DNA of 64,000 nt from Nelumbo lutea (taxonomy: Eukaryota; Streptophyta; Magnoliopsida; Proteales; Nelumbonaceae), in contig JAKGHH010000008.1 in the NCBI GenBank assembly GCA_022828595.1, forward strand, positions 28,574,378 through 28,638,377, read 5' to 3'. Positions 11,842 to 24,289 of the stretch are shown piece after piece. Position numbers and translations under genes: made by a program. Each line of letters opens with the position of its first letter. The first letter of the stretch is position 1. Under the pieces are notes generated by a model, which made no database searches, was not told where the DNA came from, and saw nothing but the letters and a program-made list of their open reading frames with translations.

Positions 11842-12284
11842 ATGATGTTTGGCATCGATGATGATATTTCAGAAACCAGTGCCATGTAGGATCCACATCA
11901 GAATTTGAAGAATCAGCAATTTTTTCTTGTTTCATTGGCCCACAATGTCGATTTTTAGAAAATCAGTCAAAAATTGATTATTGAAATAAGCCATTTTCAG
12001 GGATTACCATTTCTGGTGATTTCCTGATTTTTAACTGATTCTAATTTTTTGAGGGTGACATGGCATCCAACATGACATTGAATAATAACTCTAATACAAA
12101 AATAATCGGCCCTTAAAAATAGTACCAAACATATTCAAAGCCAATTTCTCAAAAATCAGGTCACATGGCATAAATGACACTAAACAACATTTTTTGATGA
12201 TTTTTTCAAAATTCATTGATTTCAGAAATCACCAATTTCTGGATAATTGGCAAGGAAAAATGATCATTGATGCCAAACATCACC
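11842..12284. mobile_element. Tourist-like MITE, 443 bp
   Basis: The left ATGATGTTTGGCATC and the reverse-complemented right GGTGATGTTTGGCATC are inverted, and TTA flanks the element (11839-11841, 12285-12287). The interior repeats blocks such as ATTTCTGGTGATTTCC/GAAATCACCAATTTCT in inverted order. It abuts the truncated end of the copia element. Confidence 0.6.
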
Positions 12285-12299
12285 TTAATTAATTCCAAC

Positions 12300-12660
12300 A
12301 AGTAACAAATGAAACCAATAATACAAGATTCCTCTCTTTCAACAGGAATCTTCCTCCCACCATCATCTGTACTTTGGAAACTTACAGCATTTGTATCCAC
12401 TCTCCGTGTGGCCACACTACCTTGCGCATTCCGTTTCCAACATTACATCGAGGTCTTAGGAACCATTGTTGCTCCCAACCAGATAATACAAACCCTTGCA
12501 TTTTTCTCCCTTCATCAAGACCATACTGCCACGTGTGATTTCTCCCTTGCATCTAATGACTCCATCTACAACAAAAACCTTGCATCCCTTGGAGTCTAAC
12601 CGGCTAAGTGATATTAGATTCCTGCACATTTTTGAGACATGCCACACCACCAAAAGTGTA
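12300..12660 (-). pseudogene. Ty1/copia pol fragment (GAG-pre-integrase domain)
   Basis: Translated on the - strand, 12456-12653 reads like the GAG-pre-integrase domain of copia polyproteins, with VWHVSKMCRNLISLSRLDSK, then GEITRGSMVLMKG and LYYLVGS. A short continuation (ATRRVDTNAVSF) runs to about 12355, where the element stops. The rest of integrase, the reverse transcriptase and the 3' LTR are missing. It is separated from the gag fragment by frame breaks. In an intact element this linker precedes the integrase of the Gag-Pol polyprotein. Confidence 0.75.
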
Positions 12661-12879
12661 AACTATTCCATCAAACATTTTGATTTTCATTGTTCTAATA
12701 CCCATGATGTTACATGTATATCCATCACCCAAGGAGATAACACCTATCTTCCTCTCTTGAACGTGTCAAATTATTCCTTCATGGAGCAAATATGCATAAA
12801 ACATCTAGAATCTAAAACCCACTCATTTAGAGAAAAAATACACATACCTTCGGAGATTGTGAGAATGTCTCCATCACAT

Positions 12880-13679
12880 TAGATGCAATTGCCACGCTTC
12901 TAGATTCATCCCCATTCCTTTTTTCTCATAGGACAATCGCTCTTTGTGTGACCAAATTCCTTGCATCTATAACACTATATCTTTCCCTTTTTCCCTATCC
13001 TTGGATCTAGACCTACTGCTCTCAGATCCCCTGTCAGATGACCTTCTTTTCCGATCTGTTCCCATCATGAGCAAGGCAAAGTCTTGCCCGTTCTCATACT
13101 TGGGCTTCCTCCTAACCTCATCAGATAAAAGAGATGAAGTAACTTCTTCCACCTTCACTGTATCTTTCCTGTACAACAATGTTGTCACCAAGTTTTTATA
13201 CGAATCAGGAAGTGAGGTAAGAAGTAAAAGGGCTTTGTCTTCTTCCTCCACCTTGACATCAACTTTCCCTAGTTGATCCAAGATACTGTTGAACACATTT
13301 AGATGTTTCAGGAGATTCCCACCTTCTTGCATCTTCAGCCCATACAACTGCCGCTTCAGATATAGATTTGTCGTTAAGCTTTTTTCCCAAATAAAGCTTC
13401 TCCAGCTTATCCCACAATTCTAGTGCAGAATCTTCCTCTATAGCGTTAAACATAACATTATCAGCCAGGAGCAATCAAATCATACTAGCACACCCTTGAC
13501 TCGATGTCCTCCCAATCAGCACCCTTCATGTCTTCTGGCTTCCCATCCTTTCCCTTCAATGCTCTAGCCAAGCCTTGTTGAACCAGGATGTTCTTTACCC
13601 TTTTTTGAAAAAGGGTAAAACTATCTTTGCCATCAAACCTTTCAATCTGAAACTGAGAACATGTACCTTTTGCTGCCAT
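12880..13679 (-). pseudogene. Ty1/copia gag, frame-broken
   Basis: Starting at 13679 on the - strand, frames read MAAKGTCSQFQIERFDGKDS, then DKLEKLYLGKKLNDK, then LKMQEGGNLLKHLNVFNSIL and LLLLTSLPDSYKNLVTTLLY. These are the signature blocks of the UBN2-type gag of plant copia elements. A CCHC knuckle follows in another frame near 12920-12970 (CYRCKEFGHTKSDCP, C-x2-C-x4-H-x4-C intact). At least three frame changes separate the pieces, so it is not translatable as one protein. Its role would be virus-like particle formation. It sits directly downstream of the primer-binding site, in the expected order. Confidence 0.85.
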
Positions 13680-13725
13680 TATCTCTCAAGCAATTTTACA
13701 AACACCTTGTAAACACTAACCTGTG

Positions 13726-13738
13726 AGCTCTGATACCA
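13726..13738 (-). promoter_or_regulatory. Primer-binding site (initiator Met tRNA) of the copia element
   Basis: Read on the - strand the sequence is GTGGTATCAGAGCTC, containing TGGTATCAGAGC, the standard plant primer-binding site complementary to the 3' end of initiator methionine tRNA. It lies a few bases inside the LTR end at 13742, as reverse-transcription priming requires. Confidence 0.85.
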
Positions 13739-13741
13739 CTT

Positions 13742-14218
13742 TGTTGGGGCCTCACAGCAACCACCCACAGTATAAAATAACAAAGTATTTGAAATAACAA
13801 GTACAAAAAATATAATGGAAGCAAAAAAGATAAAATCCAAGTAGAGACAAATAAAAACAAGCACCACAAAAAACATAAAGATTTACGTGGTTCGGCCTTA
13901 CCGCTTACGTCCATGGGAGAGACAAAATATGTTCTTTACTATGAAAGAAAACTGAGAACAATACAGCCCAAACCAGCCCTTAATCCTTGTACACCCGTTC
14001 TCTCTTTCCTCTCAACCTGAAGAACAAAGACAAGAGAAAAGACTTACTCTTACACCAAGAGCGCTCTGTATTTTTCTCTCACACCTTTTTCTCCCTAAAA
14101 ACATTTACACTACATACAAAAGAAAATTTTTATATGTAAAACCCCTTTAACCTGAAGAGGGACCACACCAACCGTTAAAATTAATCCAACAGTTGTAAAA
14201 TAAGATACAATCTCAACA
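13742..14218 (-). repeat. 5' LTR of the copia element, 477 bp
   Basis: On the - strand the segment begins TGTTGAGATTG and ends GGCCCCAACA, so it has the TGTTG...CAACA ends typical of a copia LTR. It is placed immediately upstream of the primer-binding site and gag. No second identical LTR is present in the window, so its age cannot be measured here. Confidence 0.75.
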
Positions 14219-17186
14219 CTTCCCATGTACTTCCTTGTGTACTTTTGTCTTCCTTTTTCTAATACAAACATAGAAATGAAGGTAATGTCCATCTAACATG
14301 AAACAATGCAATTGTATACTAGGATTTTTGCTTCTATTCATGATTTTTTTTTATTAATGATAAGGAGAAGAAATTAATTATTATGCTTGATCTATATTCC
14401 ACTCTTTCATTTAAAAATTTGAAACCAATGGCATTTTGAAAAAGTGGTGATAGAGCTACTCAACATACGTATATAGGTATAGATGCATAAAAGTACAAAT
14501 GGATTGAGTGTAAATCCTCATTTACTTTTGCTTCAGGTTATACCTTATTTTGTTTGTTTATAAAGAATAAAATGATGTAAAGTTGCCTTGTGATTCGCAA
14601 AAACTGCCACAATTTGACATTTTTCTACTTATGAATTAGATGTGTTTTACACCCACTGTTATAAACACTTACGTAATTTATTAAAAATAAAAAAACGAAG
14701 CCAAAAAACACACCACCAATTTTGCCTCTTAAAACTCCATTGCGAAGGTTAGATGTTTTTCTTATAGGAATACTTTCTAAAGCCTCAACTGCCTATACAA
14801 TTTCTTAAGTACTCGCCATTTCACCTTGGCATAGTACGGAAAAAAACCACATTAAGAAAAGCTTCAAAGAAAATAGCAAAATCCGAAATAAATAGGAAGA
14901 AGAACTCTTTATTGAATAATTAAGAGAAAATCAACATCAAAACTCCCATAGCTTTGTCCTAGCTAGTCTTTATATAAATTTACACCCTTATGGCTCCTAC
15001 AAGAGAGTTTCTTAATCTATGAAAACACTCCATAATATTCTCCTATTTAAACTCAAAAAAAAAAGTCCTAATTGAGCAATCATAATCTAAGAAAACACTT
15101 CATAATAGAATACTATTAAAATTCCTCAAAAAAGAATGTCCTAATTGAATATAAATTTAGAAATCTCCCTGTAACACTAACTTGGTAAATACAAACTAAG
15201 ATAGAAATCCCAATGGCACTAACTTGGTAAAAATGGAGTAAGATAGAAATTCTACCATGATGCTAACTTAGTAATTATTTACTAAGTTGGGCCAGTACCA
15301 TCACCTCTGCTTCTTACATGTTTTGTAGTGGTCCCAACTTGCTAGAACTTATTAGCTTCCTTCTGTATTGCATCATCCTCCCCCTATATGTATTAAGATG
15401 GATCTTTAAAAACCAACTTTATAAATATTTACTCAGTTGGTCTGAATCTCGTACTACATCACACCTTCCATCGTTCAATGAGAAGAATCCCTCATTTGAA
15501 AGGTTAAAAAACACTTCAAACAAAGAATCTACCGTCCAAGTAGGAATTCAGAGCAAAAGGTCTCATAAATGCAACTCCAAACTTAAGAGCAACTTCAATC
15601 GTTGAATGGAACAGCACATCTAGTGCTTAAATCATTGTTTTCATGACTTGAAAGAAATCGATGGAATGATCAAGTGAATGGACAAGTTGCTCGATTGGTT
15701 CAACTACTCCATTCTACATAAAAAACCGGGTAATTTATGTTAGTTTGGTTCTGTATGTTTTCTAGGTTAAATTGGTTCTATATACCATGGGGTTGATTTT
15801 TGGGGTGTCATGATGAAACTATTTGTTTTACTATTACTTCTACAATACCCAAACTAAAAGAGATTGTATGGCTTGTTGTTTTTTGATTTCTTAGGAGCTT
15901 CTAATTGCAAAAGTTATCTATTCTTTTTGTAGTTGAAAGGATTTGGAGATATCATATTAGGATAAAATAATATTTGGATTCCTATCTAGCCCAGCCAATG
16001 ATGCCTAAAAATTTGTGACTCAATCTAATTATCTCAGATTCAAATGATGTTTTTAGGTAACTAAACCAAATTTTGATTTTGCAATCAACATCCAATTAAT
16101 AATCATATCAGATCTGGATTTGACTGCACCCGATTTGATTATCTCATATTCGAATGATGTATTTATGTAATCAAATCAAATTCAAATTTTGTAATTTGCA
16201 TCCAATTAATAATCAGGTCGGATTTGGATTTAACTCCACCTGATCGAAATAAAATCCAAATCTGATTATATTATAATATTTATTGATTTTAGAATATAAA
16301 TTTTATATGATTATATTTACAACTATAAAAATATACTTTTTACATAACTATATATATAATAAATTCAACATGTTATATTTATATTAATTTATTATATACA
16401 AAAGTTGAAAAGTAATTAACTTTTATTTTTTGTATTTTAAAATTAAATCATGCTCAAATTAAATCCAAATCTGATTCGAGTCCATTAGGATTAAAATTCA
16501 AATCCAAGGTCTTCAAATCCAATTGCAAAACTATGTTTAGTTCTTGTAATTGTCAATTTATTATGGATAAATTTGAGTTTGCGTTGCTTCGTTCATACTA
16601 TTTATTACCATTTCTTATCGTGCCGAACTCGAGGGTACCTTAGATGATTTAAGGAATACCATCTCCATTTGAAGGTGACTTGTTCTAGTTGGGCACTTTT
16701 AAAGAGCAGTTATATACATCGGCCTTATATATGGCCAATTGATTTTATGCACTACCCTGTAGGTTGCCCAAGCTTTGGTTTTGGAAGAAAAGCTTCTTGC
16801 TTTTTTTTCTATGTTGGAAGGTCTATTCTATTGTGAGTTTGTAGCAATCGGTATTGGGTGTCAAACATGTGTAATTCAATATATAAACCAAAGGGAAGAA
16901 AAAAAAATCCCACTTCTTCAATCCCTTGGCCTAGTATTGAGAAAACATCTATTTATTTCTTCTTTTGTTTCATTTGGCTAGTGAGACAGGTAACAACATT
17001 TTGGGTAACTTTCTTATGTATTTGGGTAACTTTACCAAGCATCTAGAAGTTTTGTATGGGAAGAGCGTTGATGGTAGACATAGTGATATATTGAAAGTCT
17101 AGCTAGTTTTTGCAACCCTTAGCAACTATCTTATTAATTTTGTAACTGCACTCAGGTAATTATAGGTTAAAGAAGTAGGAGGGGTG
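14219..17186. other. Intergenic AT-rich region with short tandem repeats and possible LTR remnant
   Basis: No gene is recognised. Near 14850-15320 the - strand shows a TATATAAAGACTAGCTAGGA stretch, followed about 50 bases later by a TTCAATAAAGAGTTC signal. This is the order of a TATA box and polyadenylation signal in a plant LTR, so a degraded solo LTR is possible. A ~70 bp imperfect tandem repeat occurs at about 15015-15155. The phrase CTAACTTGGTAA is repeated at about 15178 and 15220. A separate 110 bp tandem duplication is listed on its own. An open frame at 16775-16981 is not recognised. Confidence 0.35.
16021..16245. repeat. 110 bp tandem duplication
   Basis: Two adjacent diverged copies start at ATTATCTCAGATTC (about 16028) and ATTATCTCATATTC (about 16138). 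Each continues through a C(A/G)AATGATGT block, a CATCCAATTAATAATCA block and a GGATTTGACT/GGATTTAACT block. The function is unknown; it is probably part of an old transposon. Confidence 0.65.
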
Positions 17187-20028
17187 TTTTCTTTTTCTTT
17201 TTGGTACTAAAAAGTTTATCAACTTTGAAAGAAAAAATCAAGGACGGAAGTCCTTATACACCAAATGCCAAAAAGGCTCAAACCAGGAGATAGAATCAGG
17301 ATAAGACAAGGAGTTTTTGGCTAATCCCACTAAATTGTGGGCAAGAGACCATTTGCGAGATGAGAGGTATGGATAAGCTACACATTTTGACGATCTATAG
17401 AAAGCAGCTTAATGTCTCGAACCAGAGGGTACAAGGGAGAGAAAGAATAAAAATCAACAGAGAGCACCAAGTTGACAACTTGCTTAGAATTCGAAGCAAC
17501 TTGAATGCTTGGATAACTCCATTTTTCTAACTCCAAGCAACTTAGTCTGATAGCCCGCAATTCAGAATCTAGGACGGAGCCTTCCGTTGATGTTGCCAGG
17601 GGAAGGAGCTTCCCATCTAAGTGATCTAACATGTTGTTGGGTTGTTGTAGGACGGTTTGCTCGGTTCGTCTATTAAGTTTCATCACTTCATTCCATAAAA
17701 GTAGACTTTTTTGTAAAACCTCCGGCAGCGTGGTTCCCATTAAGGCCTACCATATTGTCAATAGGATGCAAGATATCAACCTGACTTCTTCTTCTGTAAG
17801 TAGTTGTAATCTCTTCTAGTTCCATCTTCGTGGATTGGTTAATACCAGATCACTTACAAATTCTACATCACAATCCGGGCGTTTTGTGGAGTTTATAGAG
17901 AACAGAGGATTACCAAGGATCCATGGGTCCTCCACACTCTTATATATAGATCTTCCATTTCCTACTCTCCAAATTAAATCCTTCTTCACCAGCTCTAAAC
18001 CATAATGAAGGCTTTACCAACCCCAAGAAGCATTTGAGCCTGTTTGAGAGTCTAAAAGACTTTGGGTTGGAAAATAAAGAGGTTTCAGAATTTTACCCCA
18101 AATGGAATTGGCATTTTATAGTAGTCTCCATGCAATTTTACCCCAAAGATCCAAGTTAAAGGTTTTGAGATCTCTGAATACCAAACCCCTATGACTTTTG
18201 ACTTTTGCTTCACAAAGTCTCTGCCAAGCTATCCATATAATTATGTTCTCATCCTCCCTTTGACCCCAAATAAATTTTTCAAAGGGGGAATTCAGCTCCT
18301 TGCAAAGTGTATAGAACATTGGAGCAGCTATAGAATTTGCTTTGACCAGCACCTCTCTCCCCGCCTGAGTAAGTGACTTATGCTTCTAGCCCTTAAACTT
18401 CTCAACAATATTTTCTTTCACCTTATAGAACACTGCTCTCTTGTTTCGGCCAATTTAAGTAGGAAGGCCTAGATGTCTTGGGCCTTTTTTCCAATCATCA
18501 TTTAAAGAATTTTACTAATAATTTTCCTAAATTTCCAAGGAGTGTTCCTGTTGAAAATGATTTCAGATTTCTTAAAATTTATTAACTGTCCAAAGACATT
18601 ACAAAAGTTCTCTAGTAGTTTTTGAGTAGCCACTGCATTTGCCACATCAGCCTTTAGGAACAAACTGCATAGAAGATGTGGGATAGTACTGGTCCATCTC
18701 TCCTCATCTTTAAACCAACAATATCTCGTGCACAATGGATTTGTTAATCATAGACACCAGCACTTGGGCACCCAGAATAAATAAATAAATAACGGGATAG
18801 TGGGTCTCCTTGACGCAGCCCCTAGAACTTTTAGTCCTACCTCTTTGGGTGTCGTTTATATTAAAGATGAATTTCACTATTAATAAACAACTATAGATAA
18901 GATGTCTCCAATGCTCACTAAACCCTATCATCTCAACTACCTTCATTAAGAAAGGCCACTCAAGCTTTATCATAGGCTTTGAAGTAGGATTTCCTGTGGG
19001 ACTTTTATTCAAGTGATGAATGAAAAGCTTCATGAGCTACCATGATATTATCTAAGAAAAGCCGGTCTTTGAGAAATGCACATTGAGACTGTTCAACTAA
19101 GGTGGGCAGTATTCCTTTCAGATGATTAACCATACACTTTGCTAGAACTCTGTAGGATACATTAGTAAGGCTTGTTGGTCTGTACTGGTTCATCGACTGA
19201 GGTTGTTTACATTTCGGGATCAACACAATACTAGTAAAGCTAGCACTATTAAGAACCATACCTGTGTTCAACCAAGTCTGAGCTACTATGCTTACTTGCT
19301 CCCCCACTATGTTCCAAAACCTCCGAAAGAACAGCCCTAGAAAGCCATCCAGGCCTGGGGCCTTGTTGCTCCTACCGCAAAGGCTATAGCTTGGACTTCT
19401 TCGTATTGGAGAGGATGGTCGATCTGGGGCAATCAAAAAACTTGGGAATTACCTCAATAATCGAAGTTTCCTCCTGTACCCACTCATCAACTACATTTTT
19501 AATCCTGTAAATTCTATTTTTCTATCAACGAAGGATTACGAATCTATGGAAGAATCTTGTGTTCCGGTCACCCTCTTTCAACAAGGCAATCCTCGACTTC
19601 TGCCCCCATAGAATTTCCTCTCTTTCCAATTCTATATTTAACTCTCTATTATTCTTTTTCTTTGCTCCAATTTGCTTCAAATGGATGACTGACTGTTCTG
19701 GATTTTCCTGATTTAGTCTTTAAGATTTTGGATTTTTGACACGAATGTTGCCCGTTTTTGTTCCAACATCGATAACTTATCTGTAGTTGCTTAACAAACA
19801 CACCAAACGTCGAAATGCATTAGCTTCTTGGGATTAGTTCCATGAGTCACTATTAACTCGCTCACAATTTGGGCGGGATATCCAATCGGCTTCAAATTTA
19901 AATTGTCTAAAACCTTTCCACCTGTGCGGAAAGAAGTATAGGACAATTGGCCCATGATCTGAGCCCAGGATTGCTTCATTCAACACTATTGACTCGGGGT
20001 ACATCATTCTCCGATCCATGTTAACTAA

Positions 20029-21644
20029 GGTGGCGTTTGATAAATCTAAAATCTAAAAAGTTAAAAATATATTAAAAATGTCTAAATTTGAAAAGAGTTA
20101 TGGTGCTTCTCTAATATTTAGATGATATTAATAGATAAGGTTGTTTGTGTTGGATCAACCATTCAGCATCAAAAGTTCCTTAATTTTACTACTTTACCCC
20201 GTAGAACAGACTATTTGAAAATTTTGAGTTCAATTTTCACCATATCATATCAAATAATTTATGAAATTCAAAATAATTTTGAAATTATATGAATAGAAAA
20301 TAATAAATAACAAAATTAAAATTATTAAAATAATTGATGACTAATAAAAATATTAAAGTAATTAATACATAAAAATTAAAATAATTGATAATTAAAAAAT
20401 AACACAATTAAAAATAAAAAATAACACAATTAAAATTAAAAATTAATTAATGACTAAAAAATATTTACATAAATAATACTTAATAAAAATTAAAATATTT
20501 ATTAACTATTAATTAATAATTCATCAAATTAATTAGTAATTAGTAATTTACACAAATAAAAATTAAAATAATTTTAAAAAACTAATTACTTATTAATAAT
20601 TAATAATTAAAAAATAAAACAATTAAAATTAATAAAAATAACTAATGACAAATAAAAAATAATTATTAATTAATAATTTACACATAAAAAGTAAAAGATT
20701 TTTTAAAGATTAATAATTAATAATTAACACAATTAAAATTAATAAAAATAACTAATGACTTATAATAAATAATTAATAATTTAAGCATTAAATTAAAATA
20801 ATTTTAAAAAATAATAAAATAATAATAATTACTCCCATGGGATTTTCTGGAACAATATGCATATCCATTTTACTCTTAAAAGTAATAGATAAGATGGATT
20901 TCAAATAAAAAAGTGGTTTAAAGTTGGGTTGAGCTCGGAGTTCATGGTGAGTTATGATGAATGAAAAAACCTGAAACATACAACCGAAAAGAATGATAAC
21001 CAAATTCATAAATGGTTTGGAGATTATAACAACTATAAACAATTGTAATTAAACAAATCAAAATCAAAATAAACTTAAAAGGTTGTTTGAAGTGCAGTCG
21101 TTTGAAGAAGAAAAACTATAAACATAAAGATTAGAATCAAAATCAAAATAAACATAAAGATTAGAACAACTGTAAGCTAGCATTTGTTAAAAATAAAGAG
21201 TCGTTTGAAGAAGAATATACGAACCCTATGAAGAGCCATTTGAAGAAGAAGAGGAGGAGGAAGAGGAGGAGGAGGAGGAGGAGGATACCTTCGACAAGAC
21301 AAACATCGATCTTCAATTGAGACGAGAAGTGGTCTTCAAAAGAGACAAGTGGCAGTCATAAGGATGCTCTTCCATAGAGAAAATGCAAATGGAGGAAAAT
21401 GTTAGGTTTTAGGGTTAACAGGGGCAAAATCACATCATTCCCATGTTTCTTGGGGGGTATTTTCAACCTTCGGCTCGCTCTGAAACGTGTCTGAGTACAT
21501 TAAGTGTCGGCCCATGAGCTTTAAAATTCAGATCTGAATATGAGATTCAGACCCATTTTTAGAAATAACACCAAACGACTCTAGTGTCTAAAGGGCAAGT
21601 TTTTCAGACATTGAACCTCTAAAAAGTTTTATCAAACGCCCCCC
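20029..21644. mobile_element. TTA-flanked non-autonomous DNA transposon, 1.6 kb, inside LINE-A
   Basis: The left end GGTGGCGTTTGATAAA and reverse-complemented right end GGGGGGCGTTTGATAAA are inverted repeats, extending to CTAAAAAG/CTTTTTAG. TAA flanks both sides (20026-20028, 21645-21647). Removing the element and one duplication copy makes the host LINE endonuclease frame continuous (ECLDKCLVNMDRRM), so the boundaries are exact. The interior is extremely AT-rich (20040-21050) with a GAA/GGA run at 21238-21286 and CGTTTGAAGAAGA repeats. No transposase is seen. The 3 bp duplication fits PIF/Harbinger. Confidence 0.8.
21238..21286 (+). repeat. GAA/GGA purine microsatellite
   Basis: A run of GAAGAAGAAGAGGAGGAGG-type trinucleotides within the 1.6 kb TTA-flanked transposon, with no open frame of note. 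Confidence 0.85.
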
Positions 21645-22899
21645 TAAACATTTGTCTAAACATTCTTGAATTAAGCCTCCTCTTTGTGGTTTGTTAAACC
21701 AAATGAAAGAGTTTCCATGGCTCTAAACTTCCAATAAACCACAATCCTCTATTATTAATTTAAAAGCCCAAATGTGTATATCAACTTTCCTTCTACACCC
21801 CCCCCCCACCCATTTTCTCCTCAATATTTGTAATTGCATTCAGATCGCCTATTACCAACCACGGGTTATGAACACTATCAGCCATACATAATGCTGAAAC
21901 TCTCTCCTAGGATCTCCATAAACGAAGAAATAGTTCTAAGTAACCCCCAACTTGGAGAAGTTTACTTCCATGTCAATCACACTATCCGTTACATGGTGTG
22001 TAACTACCTGTATACCTATCTTCCAAGCTACAATCAATCCTTCGGATATTTCAATTGGCTCCATTGCTATATAATCATCACAACCACATCTCTGTAATTA
22101 TCTTGCAGGCCTCTCAAAACTCACCTTTGTCTCCATCAAAAAGATCAGGTTGGGCTGAAGGATCTAAGATGATCTTGTAGAGTATGAATTGCCAAAGCCT
22201 GCTCCAAGCATTGGCAATTCCAGGCAAAGGTTTTCATTGCTCCCAGTCGTCACATTGTCATTATGGGACCGCTGGTCTCCATTCATCAGAAGTTTTCATA
22301 AACAACTTCCTTGCATCTTGCATGAAGGATCCAATGTTGGTTTTCAACCCTATTGGGACAGAGGTCATTTTCTTTTTACCTTTCACCTCTATTCTTCTTC
22401 TTTCTTCCAACTGTATCTATTGGGCCTTTGTTGTTTAACTATTTTGATTTAAATTACTTGCCCCACTCCACTTTGCCTTCTTTGGGCTTCCTTCGAACTG
22501 TTGTATACTTGGCCTTTTCTAGGCTGAGAGCCTTTGGTCTATTATTTTTGACCAAGTGACAGAAGTTTGGGCTTGGGTAAATTAGGCATGGAAAGTTGGG
22601 TTAAATATACTTATAATAGGCATTGGGTTCTAGGTATTAGACGAGCTTCCACCATTTCGTTGTCCCCCAATATTCTAAAATGATAACGGAGCATATTTTA
22701 GTTGTTCAACTATGAGAGTGGGAACATTACCTGTTAAGGTTTGATTCTATGTAGTGCTATCTATTGATTCTATGTAGTTGTTTGGTGGTACCCATTTATA
22801 CCCACGTCCTGCTGCTCTAGTCCAACGTCTGTTACCACCTTTGTCTGCCCTACCTTAGGTCTAGTGATGGTAATGGTATGATGAGGATTATTTGTATTG

Positions 22900-23880
22900 C
22901 AGTTGTCATATACTAGCTCAAGACGTGTTTTCTTGGGGAGTTTGGTCATGTCTAATTATGTCATCACCAAATTCCATACTCCTGTCATGATCATGCCCTT
23001 TTTCTTTGTTCCTATTACTTATTCTTTAATGCTCTGGTCATCATTGTTCTGATGGAAATTCTCCATTTCCTTTGCTAACCAAAACTTATTTTCTTTTTTT
23101 TATTTTGCCACAAATTTGCTTTGTATATGGAGAATATCTTTTCCCATATATTTTATCACTGTTTTGTTTCTCCATATCACCACTCTCTTCGTCCCCATGT
23201 GATTGCTTTTCCATGCAAAGCATCTCATCATGACCCAAATGTTTACATTGGTAATAACATGTTGGCAATCTCTCATATATGAAATAATCCATAATGCTTG
23301 TTTATTCTTCCTTCTTAGTGGATACCCTATTTTGATGGTCTGACAAAGATCGATCTGATTCTAGATTCTTAGGTAGTCTTTCCATGGCTGGTCTAGTCGA
23401 TGTTGATGGACTTCAATAACTTCTCTTGCCATGCTACTGAATTGTTTTGCCATTGATTTCGTCCTTTTGTCCATAGGTAATCCATGAATCTACATATACA
23501 ATTGACAATGCTTAAGACTAAATTTTGCTATGCATAAACTTTGTTCATACTTACGGCATAATATTGCATGATTCATGAAGAGCCATGGTCCTTTACCAAC
23601 AAAACTTCGAAGCTCCCATCTATTGGAAAAAACTGAGGAATAAGTCTTTGATAGGATCGCTTATTTTCAATGTCGACAATGATCCCCAAGCTTTCATCAA
23701 CATATTATTTACTCTATCATGGTTCACTGCTTTCTTGCTGAACACTGTACAAATTAATGCGTTCTTCCAGTTAGGTTTCCCCCTTTAGAGTTCATGCTTG
23801 GAGCTTCTTCCATTATCCCTTCCTCGTTCATTTTTTGGGCTCTCCTAGCTTCCAACGAACCAAGTGTTAATGCTTACACA
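22900..23880 (-). pseudogene. LINE-A ORF1: nucleic-acid-binding protein remnant
   Basis: The - strand frames give NHDRVNNMLMKAWGSLS (about 23700), typical of the DUF4283 domain of plant LINE ORF1 and related gag-like proteins. It is followed at 23086-23292 by YERLPTCYYQCKHLGHDEM then LC. Relatives have a C-x2-C-x4-H-x4-C zinc knuckle here; this copy has C-x3-C, so the first cysteine appears displaced. Stops and frame changes interrupt the rest. In intact elements the protein binds the RNA and chaperones integration. Confidence 0.6.
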
Positions 23881-24289
23881 CTATTTATGGTAAAATCTGG
23901 AATAACATAAAACCAGACTTTCAAATGAACTAGTTTAGGAACTTACACACTTGGGGGGAGCGGCAAACATTGGATTACCTCCCCTCCTATGGTAAAATTA
24001 GGAATATTGTCTAAAACTCCAAATTCCCCTTACTTGTGAGCTAAACACATTGTCAAGATGGACATAGATATATTAAAAAATGATAGGCTAAACTCACTCC
24101 TTGGCCTATGTTTGCTAATTTTGTTAGATAGCATATATTTGCCACCAAACTCACTCATTGGCCCACATTTTATTTTCATCTCTTTAAATGAATCATAAAA
24201 CTATTACTTCTTAATTTTTATCTTGTTATAGCCTAGTAATCATCAAGACGCAATTTGTTGTGTTATCTATTATTAGATTCTAGAAAAGA

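Larger units (their letters stand above)
17378..22237 (-). pseudogene. LINE-A ORF2: endonuclease, reverse transcriptase and RNase H, broken
   Basis: The start ATG (22235-22237) opens MKTFAWNCQCLEQAL, the usual start of a plant LINE ORF2. The AP-endonuclease domain continues with LIFLMETK, VIGDLNAIT (about 21835) and, across the inserted element, SDHGPIVLYF (about 19920). The RT fingers and palm follow at 19436-18710 (APGLDGF, NQYRPTSLTN, QCAFLKDR) and the thumb near 18116-18352. An RNase H-like end with VASNSKQVVN and YPLVRDIKLL lies at 17378-17740. Near 18690 the strand goes from SHLL straight to CSLFLKADVA. Relatives have the catalytic F(A)DD motif there, so it appears deleted and the polymerase is dead. 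Several frame changes occur. Confidence 0.8.
17187..24000 (-). mobile_element. LINE-A: nearly full-length plant L1-type LINE, split by a 1.6 kb element
   Basis: On the - strand the order is ORF1 with an RRM-like/DUF4283 region and zinc knuckle, then ORF2 with endonuclease, reverse transcriptase and RNase H. The 3' end has the tail context GTTGATAAACTTTTTAGTACCAAAAAG near 17190-17220, similar to other LINE tails in the window. It is interrupted at 20029-21644 by a TTA-flanked transposon. Both ORFs carry frameshifts and stops. The 5' boundary is approximate, because the untranslated leader could not be delimited. Confidence 0.8.
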
